Under the pieces are notes generated by a model. That model made no database searches, was not told the origin of the DNA, and saw only the letters and a list, made by a program, of their open reading frames with translations. Positions 22,171 to 34,100 of a stretch of 64,000 bases of DNA are shown piece by piece. Each line of letters opens with the position of its first letter. The first letter of the stretch is position 1. This stretch comes from Pseudopithomyces maydicus (lineage: Eukaryota > Ascomycota > Dothideomycetes > Pleosporales > Didymosphaeriaceae). A program made the position numbers and the translations under genes. The stretch covers positions 434,001 through 498,000 of the forward strand of contig JANTUC010000007.1 in NCBI GenBank assembly GCA_026873275.1, read 5' to 3'.

Positions 22171-24038
22171 ATGGCGACCTCTTCCGAGAAACCGCCCTCC
22201 TCCGACACAACCATCTCCCCAACCCAACCGACACCAAATCTACCCTCCACCCTCAGCCTCGACTCATCCGAGCAAACCTCCTCCTCAACCACCGAACCCG
22301 AAGCCTTCAACCCCGGATGGCGCTTCGTCGCCGCCTTCCTCAGCCTCTGCATCATCGTCCTCATGGCCGCCCTCGACGCAACCTCCCTCTCCGTCGCCCT
22401 TCCCGTAAGTTCCCAAATCCACATACTGCTTACTACACACCCATACGTATATGTAAGTACATGTGTAAACTAGCGCTGACGTACGCCCGTCCAAAGATCA
22501 TGGCCAAAGCCCTCGGCGGCTCCGCCATCGAGGCCTTCTGGAGCGGAACCTCGTTCCTGCTCACCTCGACGGTGATCCAGCCCGTCATCGGGTCGTTCTC
22601 GCACATCTTCGGGCGCAAGCCGCTGATCTATGTGAGCTTGGCCTTTTTCCTGGCCGGCGCGATAGTCGCGGCGGTGGCGAAGAGTTTTACGGTTGTGCTG
22701 GTGGGGAGGAGTGTCCAGGGTATTGGGGGTGGAGGTATTATCTGCTTGACGGAGATTGTGGTTACTGACATGGTGCCGTTGAGGGAGCGGGGGAAGTGGC
22801 TTTCCATGTTCAGTGCGATGTGGTCGATTGGGACGGTGGCTGGACCGCTGTTGGGTGAGTGGTGGTGATGGTGTGAAGTTCAAGAGAAGTTGCTAATTCC
22901 ATGGACAGGTGGTGGGTTTGCGCAGAATGTGAGCTGGAGATGGGTGTTTTGGATTAACCTTCCGTTCATCGGTATCGGCGGTGCTCTCATCACACTCTAT
23001 CTGCATCTCAACTACAAAACCAGCTCCTTCATGGATAAGCTCCGTCGTGTCGACTGGTTCGGTATCTTCCTCTTCCTCAGCTCTACGACTGGCTTCCTGA
23101 TCCCAATCACTTGGGGCGGTGTCCAGTACCCATGGGACAGCTGGCGGACCCTCGTCCCCCTCATCGTGTGTGCCTTTGGAATGATCGGCTTCGTCATCTA
23201 CCAAGAGTACTTCGTCTCGGAGCCGCTGATCCGCACCAGCGTCTTCAAAAACCGCACTGCCGCCATCTCCTACATTTCCGCCATCATCCACGGCATCATC
23301 CTCTGGTCCATCCTCTACTACCTCCCCCTCTACTTCCAAGCCGTCAAGGGCATGTCCCCCATCATGTCCGGCGTCGCCGTCTTCCCCTGGACCTTCACCG
23401 TCGCGCCCGCGGCCGCCATCTCCGGATTCACCATCGCCAAGACAGGGAACTACCGCACCATGACGTGGATCGGCTGGGGCCTCGTCACCTTCGGCAACGG
23501 CCTGCTCATCTACCTCAAGACGGACACCTCGACCGTCTCGTGGATCTTCCTCAACCTCGTCGGCGGCGTGGGCGCCGGCACATTATTCGCAACCATGCTC
23601 ATCGCGGTGCAAGCGTCGTCCTCCAACGAAGACCAAGCCTACGCCGCGAACATGTTCTCCTTTGCACGGGCGTTCGGCCAGACGCTGGGCGTTGCCATCG
23701 GAGGCGTTGTCTTCCAGAATCAGGCGAAGAAGAAGATGCTAACGTACCCGCTGCTTGCAGATAAGGCGGATCAGTATTCCAGGGATGCCGCGGGCTTGGT
23801 CGAGCTCATCAAGGAGCTCCCCGGGGATTCGCTTGTGAAGTTGCAACTTCGCGAGTCGTACACTGAGGGGTTGATGTATATATGGATCGTTATGACTGTG
23901 TTTGCGTTCGTGGCGTTTGTTATGAATTTCTGGATCAAGGCGTATTCCTTGGATGCTGTGTTGGCGACGGAGCAGGGGTTTAAGGAAAAGAAGAAGCTGA
24001 GTGATGTGGAGAATGAGAATGAGACTGGTGTACGGTGA
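22171..24038 (+). CDS. MFS drug:H+ antiporter, 14-TM DHA2 type
   Basis: Exons are 22171-22404, 22497-22854 and 22909-24038, giving 573 residues in frame. A Ser/Thr-rich cytosolic N-terminus precedes TM1 (FVAAFLSLCIIVLMAALDATSLSVALP). Family signatures include SFSHIFGRKPLIYVSLAFF (motif A region), GRSVQGIGGGGIICL, and motif C-like GPLLGGGFAQNVSWRWVFWIN, which marks drug/H+ antiporters. About fourteen hydrophobic segments can be counted, ending in FAFVAFVMNFWIKAYSLDAV. Fungal members export toxins, fungicides or secondary metabolites at the plasma membrane. No biosynthetic cluster is visible next to it, so the substrate is unknown. Multidrug or self-protection export is inferred from the family only. 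Confidence 0.9.
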
Positions 24039-26385
24039 GGGGTAAGATGGTGTGTCTCCTCGGGGTTAGTTGGGTTAAGGGGTAGGATTTGTGGTATTAT
24101 CTGGCATCAGCACGGCGTTGGGATAGAATGGTGGGATATGTATGGGATGGATGGATTGTATGTTTATGACGGGCAACGAATCGAGCTCACTCCCAGCGAT
24201 GAATATTATCTAGTATAGTAAATAATATTAATTTCCTCTCGTACTCGCTCGAATTGCAGTTGATCAAGAGTGAGCCACTGCCCCCCAATTTTGAATATCT
24301 GGTTGGTTCAAAGTTTCGATTGCTAGAGCTGTCACTGACTCTCCTTTACCTTTGCTCTAGGTCGTCGGTCGTTGCATCGAAATTAACGTTCATGGTCCCA
24401 TCAAGCAAGTCCTTTGGTACCGTCGATTGCTGTTCAATCGCCAAGCACGGTGAGAGTTTCCCGTGCTCCTCTCACGGTATCACGGTAGCACAACCCCAGC
24501 CGCTGCACTCGTATCACCCCAGCCCAGCGCAAGCTTTGATACTCCGGTGCACCGTATACTAGTCCCCATCGGCGAACCGGAAATGGGCACGACACCAGCC
24601 TCGCAGAGACGGGTACATTTCGCGCAAGGTTTCGTCACACCAGCGGCCTTTATTGAAGTACCGCGGCGATGGAGTCGCGTTGGCTGGCGAGGGTTTTTGA
24701 GTTCGAGACTCCAGGTTCCAAATTTGGCATCAATGTTCATGACGCAGCTAGAGAGGGGCTCCTGCGCTGTCAATGGCTGCTGTAACGGGTTGGCAGTGGG
24801 TTTGCCATCGGGGCACGACGAATGGGATTCCAGCGTGCGGGCTCGTTTGGGCTAGCAGCGTCGCAGGTTGTGCGGCCACAGGCGGATGAGCAGGACAGGG
24901 GTTTGTGAAACAGCCGTCCAAGGACCCCTGTGCTTGGGTGACGCGCGTGTGGGCGAGGCGGGCGATGGGCATCTATTTTCACGGGCAGACAGGCAACGGG
25001 GGTCATGGTGGAGGTGAGGTGGATTGACGTGGGCGATGTACGTTACAGGACGACAGTGACGACAGGCGGAGACAGATGACGGTGGAGAGAAGGGGGCGTG
25101 CTGGGGGGACTGAGGCAAAACGGCCAGGGTGTCGCAGTTGCAATTGAGAAGGCGCGTGTGGGATGTCTCGCAAGCACGCCTCTGGGACGCAACCTTGGAA
25201 CAGTCTTGGAGCCTGAGGCGGGCACGAGACGGGCCCAAGACCAACGGCCCCGAGCGTGCGTGCTCCTCGAGGCTGGACGGAGAGGCTGGACGGAGAGTCT
25301 GGTCCGTTGAGACATTCAGTTTGTCTCTCGCTAGCTCGCGAGGCGGTCAACGTGATGGCAACGTGTCGGGAGGGAGGGCATGCGAGGAGACGGGAGTGCC
25401 ATGCAAGGGCAGTGGGCAGTGGGCAGTGGGAAGTGGGAAGTGGATAGTGAGCAGTGAGTGTCACGCCAGCCACGGCGAGTGAAGGGCGTCCTGGCGGCGG
25501 TCGGGGACGATTGGCCGGGGGCGCCCGCGTGGGTGAACATGGTGGCGAGCTCGCAGCGGCGCACAAGAGCCCCAGAGCCTAGAGGCCGGAACAAGCGAGA
25601 GGAGGACACAAAAGTAGGCGGTCGCCAGTCGCCCAGTCGCCCACGCAGCACTCACTCCGCTGCCACCACCCCCAAGCCGCTGCGCTCACCGTCACCGAAC
25701 TGCGATCGACCCTGAGTTGCTGTCGCAAATTGCACTGCACTGCCAGTCCGTTGGCGTGTCCCGCGAGACAAGCTTTTTAGCGCGTGTCCGCGCATCGCCA
25801 AAGGCCCGTCGCCGGATTCCATTGGTCGTCGGGGCAATCGCAGGCTCCGCCCAATTTCTCCTCCAGGCCCCAAGCAGCCCATACCCCGACGCCCACCCCA
25901 GCGCGCGCTCCTGCGTCTGCCTCTGGGCTCTCGGCCTGCTCCTGCGCCTGCTGCTGCCCGTCCGCGTCTGCCACTCTCCTGCAACGCCTACCCGTGGCCT
26001 TCCTCGTCCCTTCCCTCCCCCTCCCCTCCCGCACCCCGTTTTCTCACCCTCAGTCACTCGTTTCAGACTCGCCACGGCGTGCACATCGCCCATAATACTC
26101 GTGCAGTGCCGCGCATACGCTTGAGAAGGACGGATCAGCCCGGCCCGTCCACCACCCACCCGAGCATACGCCAATTGGCAGCCTCCCGCAGCAACTGCAT
26201 CAGCAACCCGATCCGCCCACCCCAGCGCCCCGAGGCCATGCTGGGAGCCGTCCGCGCCTGCTGACTGCCTCTCTGCCCGACCCGCCTCACCTAACCCACC
26301 CGCCGCTCCTTTCCTTCTCGACACAACACGCCCATTCTTCGACACCCCGACACCCCAACACCCGAGCTGTCGCCCGTCGCTGGCC
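24039..26385. other. long intergenic region upstream of RAX2
   Basis: These 2.3 kb carry no supported gene. Several frames of 80-190 codons occur on both strands at 25000-26300, but they overlap each other, are low complexity and reflect GC-rich sequence. The last 700 bases are strongly C-rich on the plus strand and probably form the RAX2 promoter and leader. A heptamer repeat lies at 25409-25457. Confidence 0.55.
25409..25457 (+). repeat. heptanucleotide tandem repeat (GCAGTGG)n
   Basis: There are seven consecutive 7-base units: three GCAGTGG, two GAAGTGG, then ATAGTGA and GCAGTGA. The units degrade in order from left to right, as in an ageing minisatellite. Confidence 0.8.
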
Positions 26386-29300
26386 ATGAGGGACACGTTC
26401 TCCTCACTGCTGGCGTCGCGCGCCGGCAAGCTCGCCCTCTCGCTACTCCTAATACCCCATGCCGCCGCCTTCACTTTCAACCCCGTACCCGCTCCTAATA
26501 TCGCAACTGCACCCTCGGCCGCATCGCTTTCACCGGCGACTTCGACTCCATCTCGCTGTACCAGTTCGAGGGCCAGAACCAGGAAGGCCCCGGCCCCAAC
26601 GCCGCCCTCTACTCCCGCTTTCCAAATGGCCTGTTCGCAAAAATACAAAAGACGGATGGCGAGGTCAAGGCCATGTGCCATTACCAACACAACGGCAATG
26701 ATGCAATCGTCGTCGGCGGAACCTTCACTAGCGTTGATGGTCAATCCACTCCAGGCGGCATTGCGCTAGTCGATTCCAGTACCGGGGAAGTTACACCCAC
26801 CTCGGGCCTCTCTGGACAGGTCTACGCCCTTCACTGCGACAACGAACGCGGCCAGGTCTACGTGGGAGGATTGATTGAAGTTGCCGGCAACACTACTAAT
26901 GCCTTAATATGGAAGGGAGACAACAGCTGGTCCCAGTTGCCGTTTGGGGGTTTTGCCGGTCCCGTACACTCCATCGTTCAGGGCCCGAACAACACCATCG
27001 TCTTTGGAGGACAGTTCAGCAGCCTCAATGCCTACAACCTGACTGGAAACGGAACTGCCCAAAACAACACCCAATCTCTCCCCATCGGATCCGCCTCTAT
27101 CACTGCACAAACAAGCTCCGGTCAACCAGGTTTCACAGATCCCCAGGTCATTGCATGCAAGACCAACCTGCAGGCTCAGGGTTCCGATTCTACCTGGCTC
27201 CTCGCCGATAACAGCCCCGGCTTTTGGAAGGCGGATTTTGGTTTTGGATTCCAGCCTACACGCCTGCAACTGTTCAACACCGATCTCCAAGGCCGCGGGA
27301 CCAAACAGTTTCGATTCACTGCCCTGCCGGATGGTGGCATTATGAACCTAACTTACAGTGATCCCAAGACGGGAGAGAAAAAGTTCTGTGACCGCACATG
27401 CACACTACCGGAAGGAAACACGAGTGCCCAAGTTTTCGACTTCGTTAACGTTGTCGGCATGAACTCGTTCAGGATCGACATATCCGAGTGGTATGGCTCA
27501 GGTGGAGGGTTGAACGGAATTGAACTTTTCCAGACAGACATATACGCTTATGCCATCCAGGAGTTCAACGAGCCAGCGTGCGGAGGAGCTACCGGAGGCG
27601 GCGAAGCAACTAAGGCTGGCAATTGGCAACCTACCCCTTCACACGACAGCTCTTCTCGCTATCTCACTGCTACCCTCGATACAAAGACGTACAAACCGAA
27701 CGAGACATACGTTATATTCCAACCCAAAGTCCCACAGTCCGGCAATTATTCGATCAAAGTGTATACCCCTGGCTGCCGGGGTGATGGTACATGCGGGACC
27801 CGTGGGCTGGTCAATATTACCAGCGTTGCGGACTCCAAAGGCACCAAATCAACTCATATTTTAGCCCAAACAAATGACTTTGACAAGTACGACGAGGTTT
27901 ACAACGGCTATGTTGATGTTTCCAATGGATTCAAGCCGGCAGTCACACTGTCACCTGCTGCTGGTCAAAATCCTGGCACTGATGTACTGACCATTGTCGC
28001 TCAAAGGGTACGCTTTGAGGTTAGGTCCGCACAGGATAATGATACTGATATCAACGGCCTATTCGAATACGACCCTAGCCAACAAACAATGACAGCGAAC
28101 ATGACTGCTACGACAATCGACAAAGCCGGTGCGGAACTCAGCCCACAGAGCTCGGCCATTGTCAACGCCCTCGTAACGGTTGACGATCGACTGTTTGTGG
28201 GTGGCAACTTCTCGAATGGAGATGGGCTTAACAACATTTTCGCCATTGCCGACAATGGACCTACGAAGCTTAGCGGCAATGGCCTCAATTCACAGGTCGT
28301 CACTATATACCAGAGCGGATCCACCCTCTACGTTGGTGGCAATTTCACCAATACCAAGGACAACAGCAATGGCGACCTGAAAGGTATTGCAGCCTATGCT
28401 AACGACAAGTGGCAAGCTCTCGGTGCTGGTGTCGATGGAACAGTTACGTCTATTGTTCCTATCTCGAACCTCACCGGCGATGCTACGGAAGACGTCCTGG
28501 CTATCTCTGGCGACTTTACCTCTGTTCGGGCTTCGGGATCCAACCCATCTTTCTCAGTCGACGGGTTTGCCATTTGGGTACCTTCAAAAGAGAACTGGCT
28601 GCAGAACCTCGATCTCACGACCATGGCGATTTCAGGCAACTTCTCAGCATTCACTGTATTGAACGGAACCGACCGTTTCTATGCTGGTAGAGTGACTTCG
28701 CAAGGCTTGGATGCTAGCGGAGCTGCTATCCTGCAAAACAACGGGACTTTGAGCAGCTTCCCGATTAACTTAGTAGCGCAGCAAGCAAAAGCCACTCTTC
28801 GCAAACGAGCATTGACGGAAGGTCAAAATGTTAACACCACTGGAATTACGACTGCTCTTTTCCATAAGAACGGCGGAGGCATTGACAAGACCATCCTCGC
28901 CGGTCATTTTGCTGCGACTGACAAAGACGGTCAAAACATCACCAATGTCGCTATCATCGGCAGCGACAACGCCATCACTGGCTTCGGTGATGAGGTTGAC
29001 TCCAACTCCACTTTCATTGCCCTCGGCTTGCTCGGCGACATCCTCTTTGCAGGCGGTGTCATCACTGGTCAAGTGGGAGATAACAGCGTTGCGGGTGTTG
29101 TTGCTTACGATCTCGCAAACAACAAATTCCAGAGCACACAGCCGCCTGCCCTCCAGGGCTCAAACGTTACTGTCAACGCCATTTCTCCTCGACGCAATTC
29201 CCAGGATGTTTTCGTAGCTGGTCAGTTCGATTCGGCTGGTCAGTTGAGCTGCCCTGCTCTTTGCATCTGGAACACCGAGCGTAATCAATGGAACAATCCT

Positions 29301-30124
29301 ACTGGAGACCTTTCAGGTGTCATCACCAACCTTCTGTGGATTTCGGACACCAAGGCATTGCTTGCTGGTAATGTCACTGTTGGTGGTAACCAGACCAAGG
29401 TTTTCACCTACGACTCTACAGACAGCAAGTTCCAACAAGTCGAGGGAGCTGATGCGCTTCCTGGAACCGTGGATGCCCTTTGCCCCGCTAACGGCGACGC
29501 ATCTCAATTCTGGGCTGCTGGAACCAACGATGGCAAGGCCTTCCTGCAACGATTCGATGGCAGCAAATGGGATCCAGTGAACGCAGATCTCTTTGGATCT
29601 GGCACTACCATCCGCGGGCTTCAGGCACTCCCGCTCGATGAAGATCACGAAGACTCCTCATTGCTGGACAGGAACCAGGACCTTCTCATCCTGGGTCAAA
29701 TCAACATCACCGACTTTGGAGTGGCATCGGCAGCTCTTTTCAACGGGTCTACCTTGACACCGTTCCTCCTTGCTAATACACAGAGTGGTACCTCGGGCAG
29801 TCTATCCAAGATCACGGTGGAAAACGAGAACTTCTTCTCGGGTGGACGTAAGCAATGAGATAAATGGATCATCTCACGCATCGCTCTAACAAGATAACAG
29901 GCAAACACCTAGCTCTCGGATTCATCGTCCTCATCGCCCTTGCTATCGCCCTCGCCCTCACGTTCTTGCTCGTCGTCGCCGGCATCCTCATCGAGTGGTA
30001 CCGCAAGCGGGCAGCAGGTTACTCTCCCGCCCCCACCTCGTTCACCGACCGCGCGCAAACAGACCGTGTGCCACCTTCGGAACTCTTCGGCACGCTCTCC
30101 GGTCCCCGCGCTCCGGCGATATGA
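26386..30124 (+). CDS. RAX2: Rax2-like cell-polarity protein (apparent one-base deletion near N-terminus)
   Basis: Exons are 26386-29847 and 29901-30124; the corrected length is about 1228 residues. A signal peptide (LALSLLLIPHAAAF) leads into FTFNPVPAPN, the usual start of mature Rax2. After it, repeated kelch/beta-propeller-like units recur (DAIVVGGTFTSV, NTIVFGGQFSSLN, DRLFVGGNFSNGDG, STLYVGGNFTNT) with many N-glycosylation sites. A C-terminal membrane helix (LGFIVLIALAIALALTFLLV) is encoded in exon 2, followed by a short cytosolic tail. Rax2 marks cell poles and tips with Rax1. The frame holding the signal peptide and the frame holding RIAFTGDFDSISLYQFEG differ by one base, with no acceptor site between them. 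The C run at 26512-26514 is the likely point. Exon 1 (3462 bases) is also one short of the phase required by exon 2. Confidence 0.9.
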
Positions 30125-31134
30125 ATGGATCCGTAGGACTGGACTGTACCGGACTGGAGACTCACATATTACCTGCTTGATTGTCGGAAATAGAAACCAG
30201 AGTTCAACGGAAGGAAAGAAAAATATCTCCCTTTTCGCCCTGGACATCACATCTTTCGCTTCTTGTCGATCATTGCTTACGGATTGGTCTGCCTATATGC
30301 ATGTGCGTGGCAGCGTGCCTTTCCGATATCACTTTAACATGGTGGTTTGCACTTGCATGGCTGGCGTTTTCTATAATGCGGCTTCATGTGGACTGCGGAG
30401 GGTGGGACTTGCTACTTACTGGAAGATACCCTCGCTCTACCAAAATTTTTTTATTACCCTTTTCATCGGGGGATTTTTACCAAGGTGAAAGGGTGTACTG
30501 GCTAATGGATGGATGGGTGGAAATGGAGATATTACGTGGATGGTGGATGGTGGATGGATGGATGGATGTATCTGCACTACTGCGGAAGCCGAGCACAGTA
30601 GAAGACGGCGAAGCTGTGTTTTATTTTCTCTTCTTCTCTTCGAGGATTCTTGTTTACTTGATACCACTACCCGCTTTTTTCACAAAGCTGCGGTTAAGCT
30701 TTCTTTTTCTTTTCTTGTTTTCAAATCTCCAAATTTTCCTTTTTTTTTACTACCTTTCCTTGTTCTCTCCCACGCTGACTGATGGAGGTGGTGATGTCGT
30801 GTGGGCTACGGATAATGTGTACACTTAAGTGAGGGATAATCGGTGTGTATGGAGATGGAAGGAAGGCGCCACGCGCGTGGGGAAGGAGGAAGGAGGAGCG
30901 AGGATGGTATGCGGAGGTGTATTGTATGTATAGAATGGGATGAAGGGGAAGGCAGGGGAGATGTGGGTGTCGAGAGGTGGATGCGATGTACGTAGATAGC
31001 AAGTATTGATTGAGTGCTTGTCCTAAACCGTTTCTGTTCTGTGGTGTTCGTGATGATGGAATGATCGAGAGACTCGGCACACAGAAACTAAAAACAAAAT
31101 GCAAATGTCCATCTCTCACAAGCTCTGATTCAAA
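30125..31134. other. convergent intergenic spacer RAX2 / CFT1
   Basis: About 1 kb lies between tail-to-tail genes. It contains a GGAT microsatellite, T-rich tracts around 30700-30760 and no supported gene. The 215-codon plus-strand frame starting at 30181 is low complexity and has no domain. Confidence 0.6.
30506..30569 (+). repeat. (GGAT)n / GGTGGAT microsatellite
   Basis: GGATGGATGG and TGGATGGATGGATGGATG units are separated by a short non-repeat stretch, in the RAX2 3' spacer. Confidence 0.75.
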
Positions 31135-34100
31135 CTACCTCTCCACCCCATCGACCAAACAAACCCCACAATTTCTGCTTCTATCAATCCTCCTCCCCTC
31201 TCTTCCCTTCCATCTCTCCTCACGCACCCCTCCTCCCAAAAACCCCCCATCCAGAAAGCACCTCCCTCTCCCCCAAAACACCCACTCTTCCCCCTCCCCA
31301 CTAACCTTATTCAACCCCTCCCTCTGCTTCCCATACCCCAACTCCCCAAACCGCATTATCAAATTCCCATCCACGACGCCGCCGCCCTTCTCCGCGCCGT
31401 CCGCCGCCCCCGCGAGTCGGAATCCCTTCGGATTCAGCCCGCACACCGGATCCAGCGTGTTAGCCAGGTAGGTCGCGAGGCTGGAGAGGCGGCGGTAGGT
31501 GGATTCGGAGAGGGGGTCAGCATTGCGAGGGTCCCCGATTGCGTCGTGTGCAGGATCTGGTAGTTCTGCGTGTCGGATGCGACGCCGTTGGTGGGCGGGG
31601 CGTCGAAGGTGGAGGAGGGGGCGAGGGGGATGGTGAGGGAGGAAGGGAGGAGGGTGGTGGTGGAGGGGAAGTGGCCGGTGTGGAAGGTGGAGCGGGGGAG
31701 GAGGCGGGTTCCGGAGAGGGATTTGGGATCTGTGCGAGTTGGTTAGCTTTGGGATTCAGTTCGATGAGACGAGTATGGGGGCAAGCTTACTGTCGGGGTC
31801 GAATTGCAGGATTTGCAGGTTCGTGTCTGCGTCTGCGACGACGAGGGAGAGCGACTTTTCGAAGGGGAGGAAGTCCCCTGTCAGGGCTTCGAGGTGGTTT
31901 TTGGAGCGGCCGAAGAGCAGCATTTTGTAGGGTTCTTCCTGGGCGGGGGTTAGCAGACGGTCATTTGGGCTGGGAGAGACGGCGGAGGTCTGGTATGGAA
32001 GGCTGTGGGAAAGACGAACGGTATATCCGGTGAACCAAAACCCCTTGAAGGCATCTCCCATCATCAGCATGCCTGTTCCTGGTATCGTCTTCAGGAACGT
32101 GACATAGCATTGCATGTCCATAAACGCCACTGGCAATAGCGTTCCGTCCTCCTTGAGGCCTCTCACCATGCATTTCTGTCCCTGCGCCATGATCAAGAAA
32201 CCTTGTGTACCGAGCTCGGACACGGCTGATACGGCGCCCTTAACTTCTTCCTTGGTAATCAGGTGCAAACGTCGGTTGGTTTCTGGGCGGTCTGGCTCGG
32301 GTACCACGGTGATGACCTCGAAGATGCGAATGCGGCCTTTGGTCGCCAGATCCTCACCTTGGATGATGGCCGTGCCGACTGCAACAAGCTGCTTGCGCTC
32401 GTGAGTTGTTTCGGAAACCTCAAGGTTAAGCGTCTCGATGCAGAGAACGGTCTCTTGGGGATCAAGCACGACTGTATCGATTACGGACCAGGTCTTCTCG
32501 TCAATGACTTTGAGAATACCGGTCTCGACGTGGGGCTTAAAGGTGATGTCTGACTACTTGTAAGCTGATATAACGGGACACAAGGTAGGGGAGTGACACT
32601 TACCCTCTGGCTTCCACTCGTAATGATATGTATCATCTTGCAACATGTACTCTTCTTGCTGGCTGGTCCCAACGACGTATACGCCACGAGGGTGGTGCGA
32701 AAAGGCGTAGATCTCAGAGCCCATGGGCATCTTCCGGGCTGCCCAGCCAAGCGGCCCATAATGAGTCTGAGCAGGAAGCTGCGAAATTCTTAAGGTATCC
32801 TTGAAACTGTCAGTGAGTTTTCATCACAGCAGATACGATTCACTTACATCTGCGTCGAGATAAGCAAAGCCCTTTTGGCACTCGGACGTGTTGAAGCGCG
32901 TCAATCCCTTGACAGCCTTGCCGTGGAGACCAATGACGCGTGGCGGGCTAGAGGAATCTTTAAGGATGAACGCAGGCGATGTTCCCTTCCGGAATACTGT
33001 GCTGTACCCGCAAACATCATCTAATGGTACCAGAGTACTTCTGAGACCAGCGTCGCCGTCTGTAGCGTCGAGATCGTCTGTGTATTTTGGCAAGTGTTGT
33101 TGTGAGAGTTTGAGCCATCTCAGATTCTTGGTCCACGGATCAGAGGCTGCTTTTGTAGGGTAGTGAAAAGCTTTGTATATCACAAGATCATCAGTTGCGG
33201 TACGAATCTGCTAGTCATAAGCATAGTTCAGATGTACAAGGGGGTAGTGTGCTTACAACCAGGTGTGGTGATCGCGACGTGGCATCGCCGATGTCAGCCG
33301 CAATGATCTCAGTTATGGCTGCTTTTGGAGTACTGCGCTTTGGATAGTACTCCGTAGTAAGGAACGCTGGGAGGAAACATAGCCCTTCGGCGACGTATAC
33401 AGGCTTGCTCATATCCGAGGTTGAAAAGACCTATCTCATGTTAGTGTCTGATTGCTAGTATATTTGAAGGTTACCTACGTGGAGGCCTCCTTCGCGGGTC
33501 AACAGGAAAGCATATATCTCGCTAAATGCCGATGATTTACACAGCGATGCGGACAGCCATTGAGTCGAGTGAAGCCCGGTAGCCTCCACCTCTTCTATTT
33601 CGTCGCTGCCGCTAGCTTTGTACAGTTTGACCGTAGAGTTATCCAGGAGAATCAGGAGATACGGGTCCGCGAAGCTGGCGTTGAGGATACTGTGCTCCTC
33701 GCCTTCCTCATCTTCCATACTAATGATTCCGTCCATATTGAATTCTGCATGCAGTCAGATAAATCACTGAACAAAAACTTCACCATCTTACTTACCGGAA
33801 TCAAAGGTTCTGAACTCGTTCTGTTTGATCTGTACTATCTTTGTACCTTTGGCTAGCACGCCAATATTGAACGTCGCTTCGTCTCTCTCGAGGTCGCCCT
33901 CGTCTGTCAGCTCCAGGTCCTTTCCGCTCACTTTGTATACCGCCGTGCTTTCTCTATCATCTTCGGTTTTGCTTACAACCAGATACTGGTCGTAATCAGC
34001 ATCCGCAGACATGTTTGCTTCAACATCTTCACCGAAATCGGCAGTGATGCCTCCCGGAGGCGGTTGTCTTGCATGCACAGCCCATACGCCTCGCGCGGCT

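Noticed and set aside
25692..26744. 350-codon minus-strand open frame overlapping the RAX2 start
   Set aside because: It is antisense to the RAX2 signal peptide region and to C-rich leader, is low complexity (Gly/Arg/Ala), and has no domain.
30181..30828. 215-codon plus-strand frame after RAX2
   Set aside because: It crosses the GGAT microsatellite and T-rich tracts, and no conserved segment is visible; it is 3' spacer.
31539..32033. 164-codon plus-strand frame
   Set aside because: It is antisense to CFT1 exons 7-8; a Gly/Glu-rich shadow.
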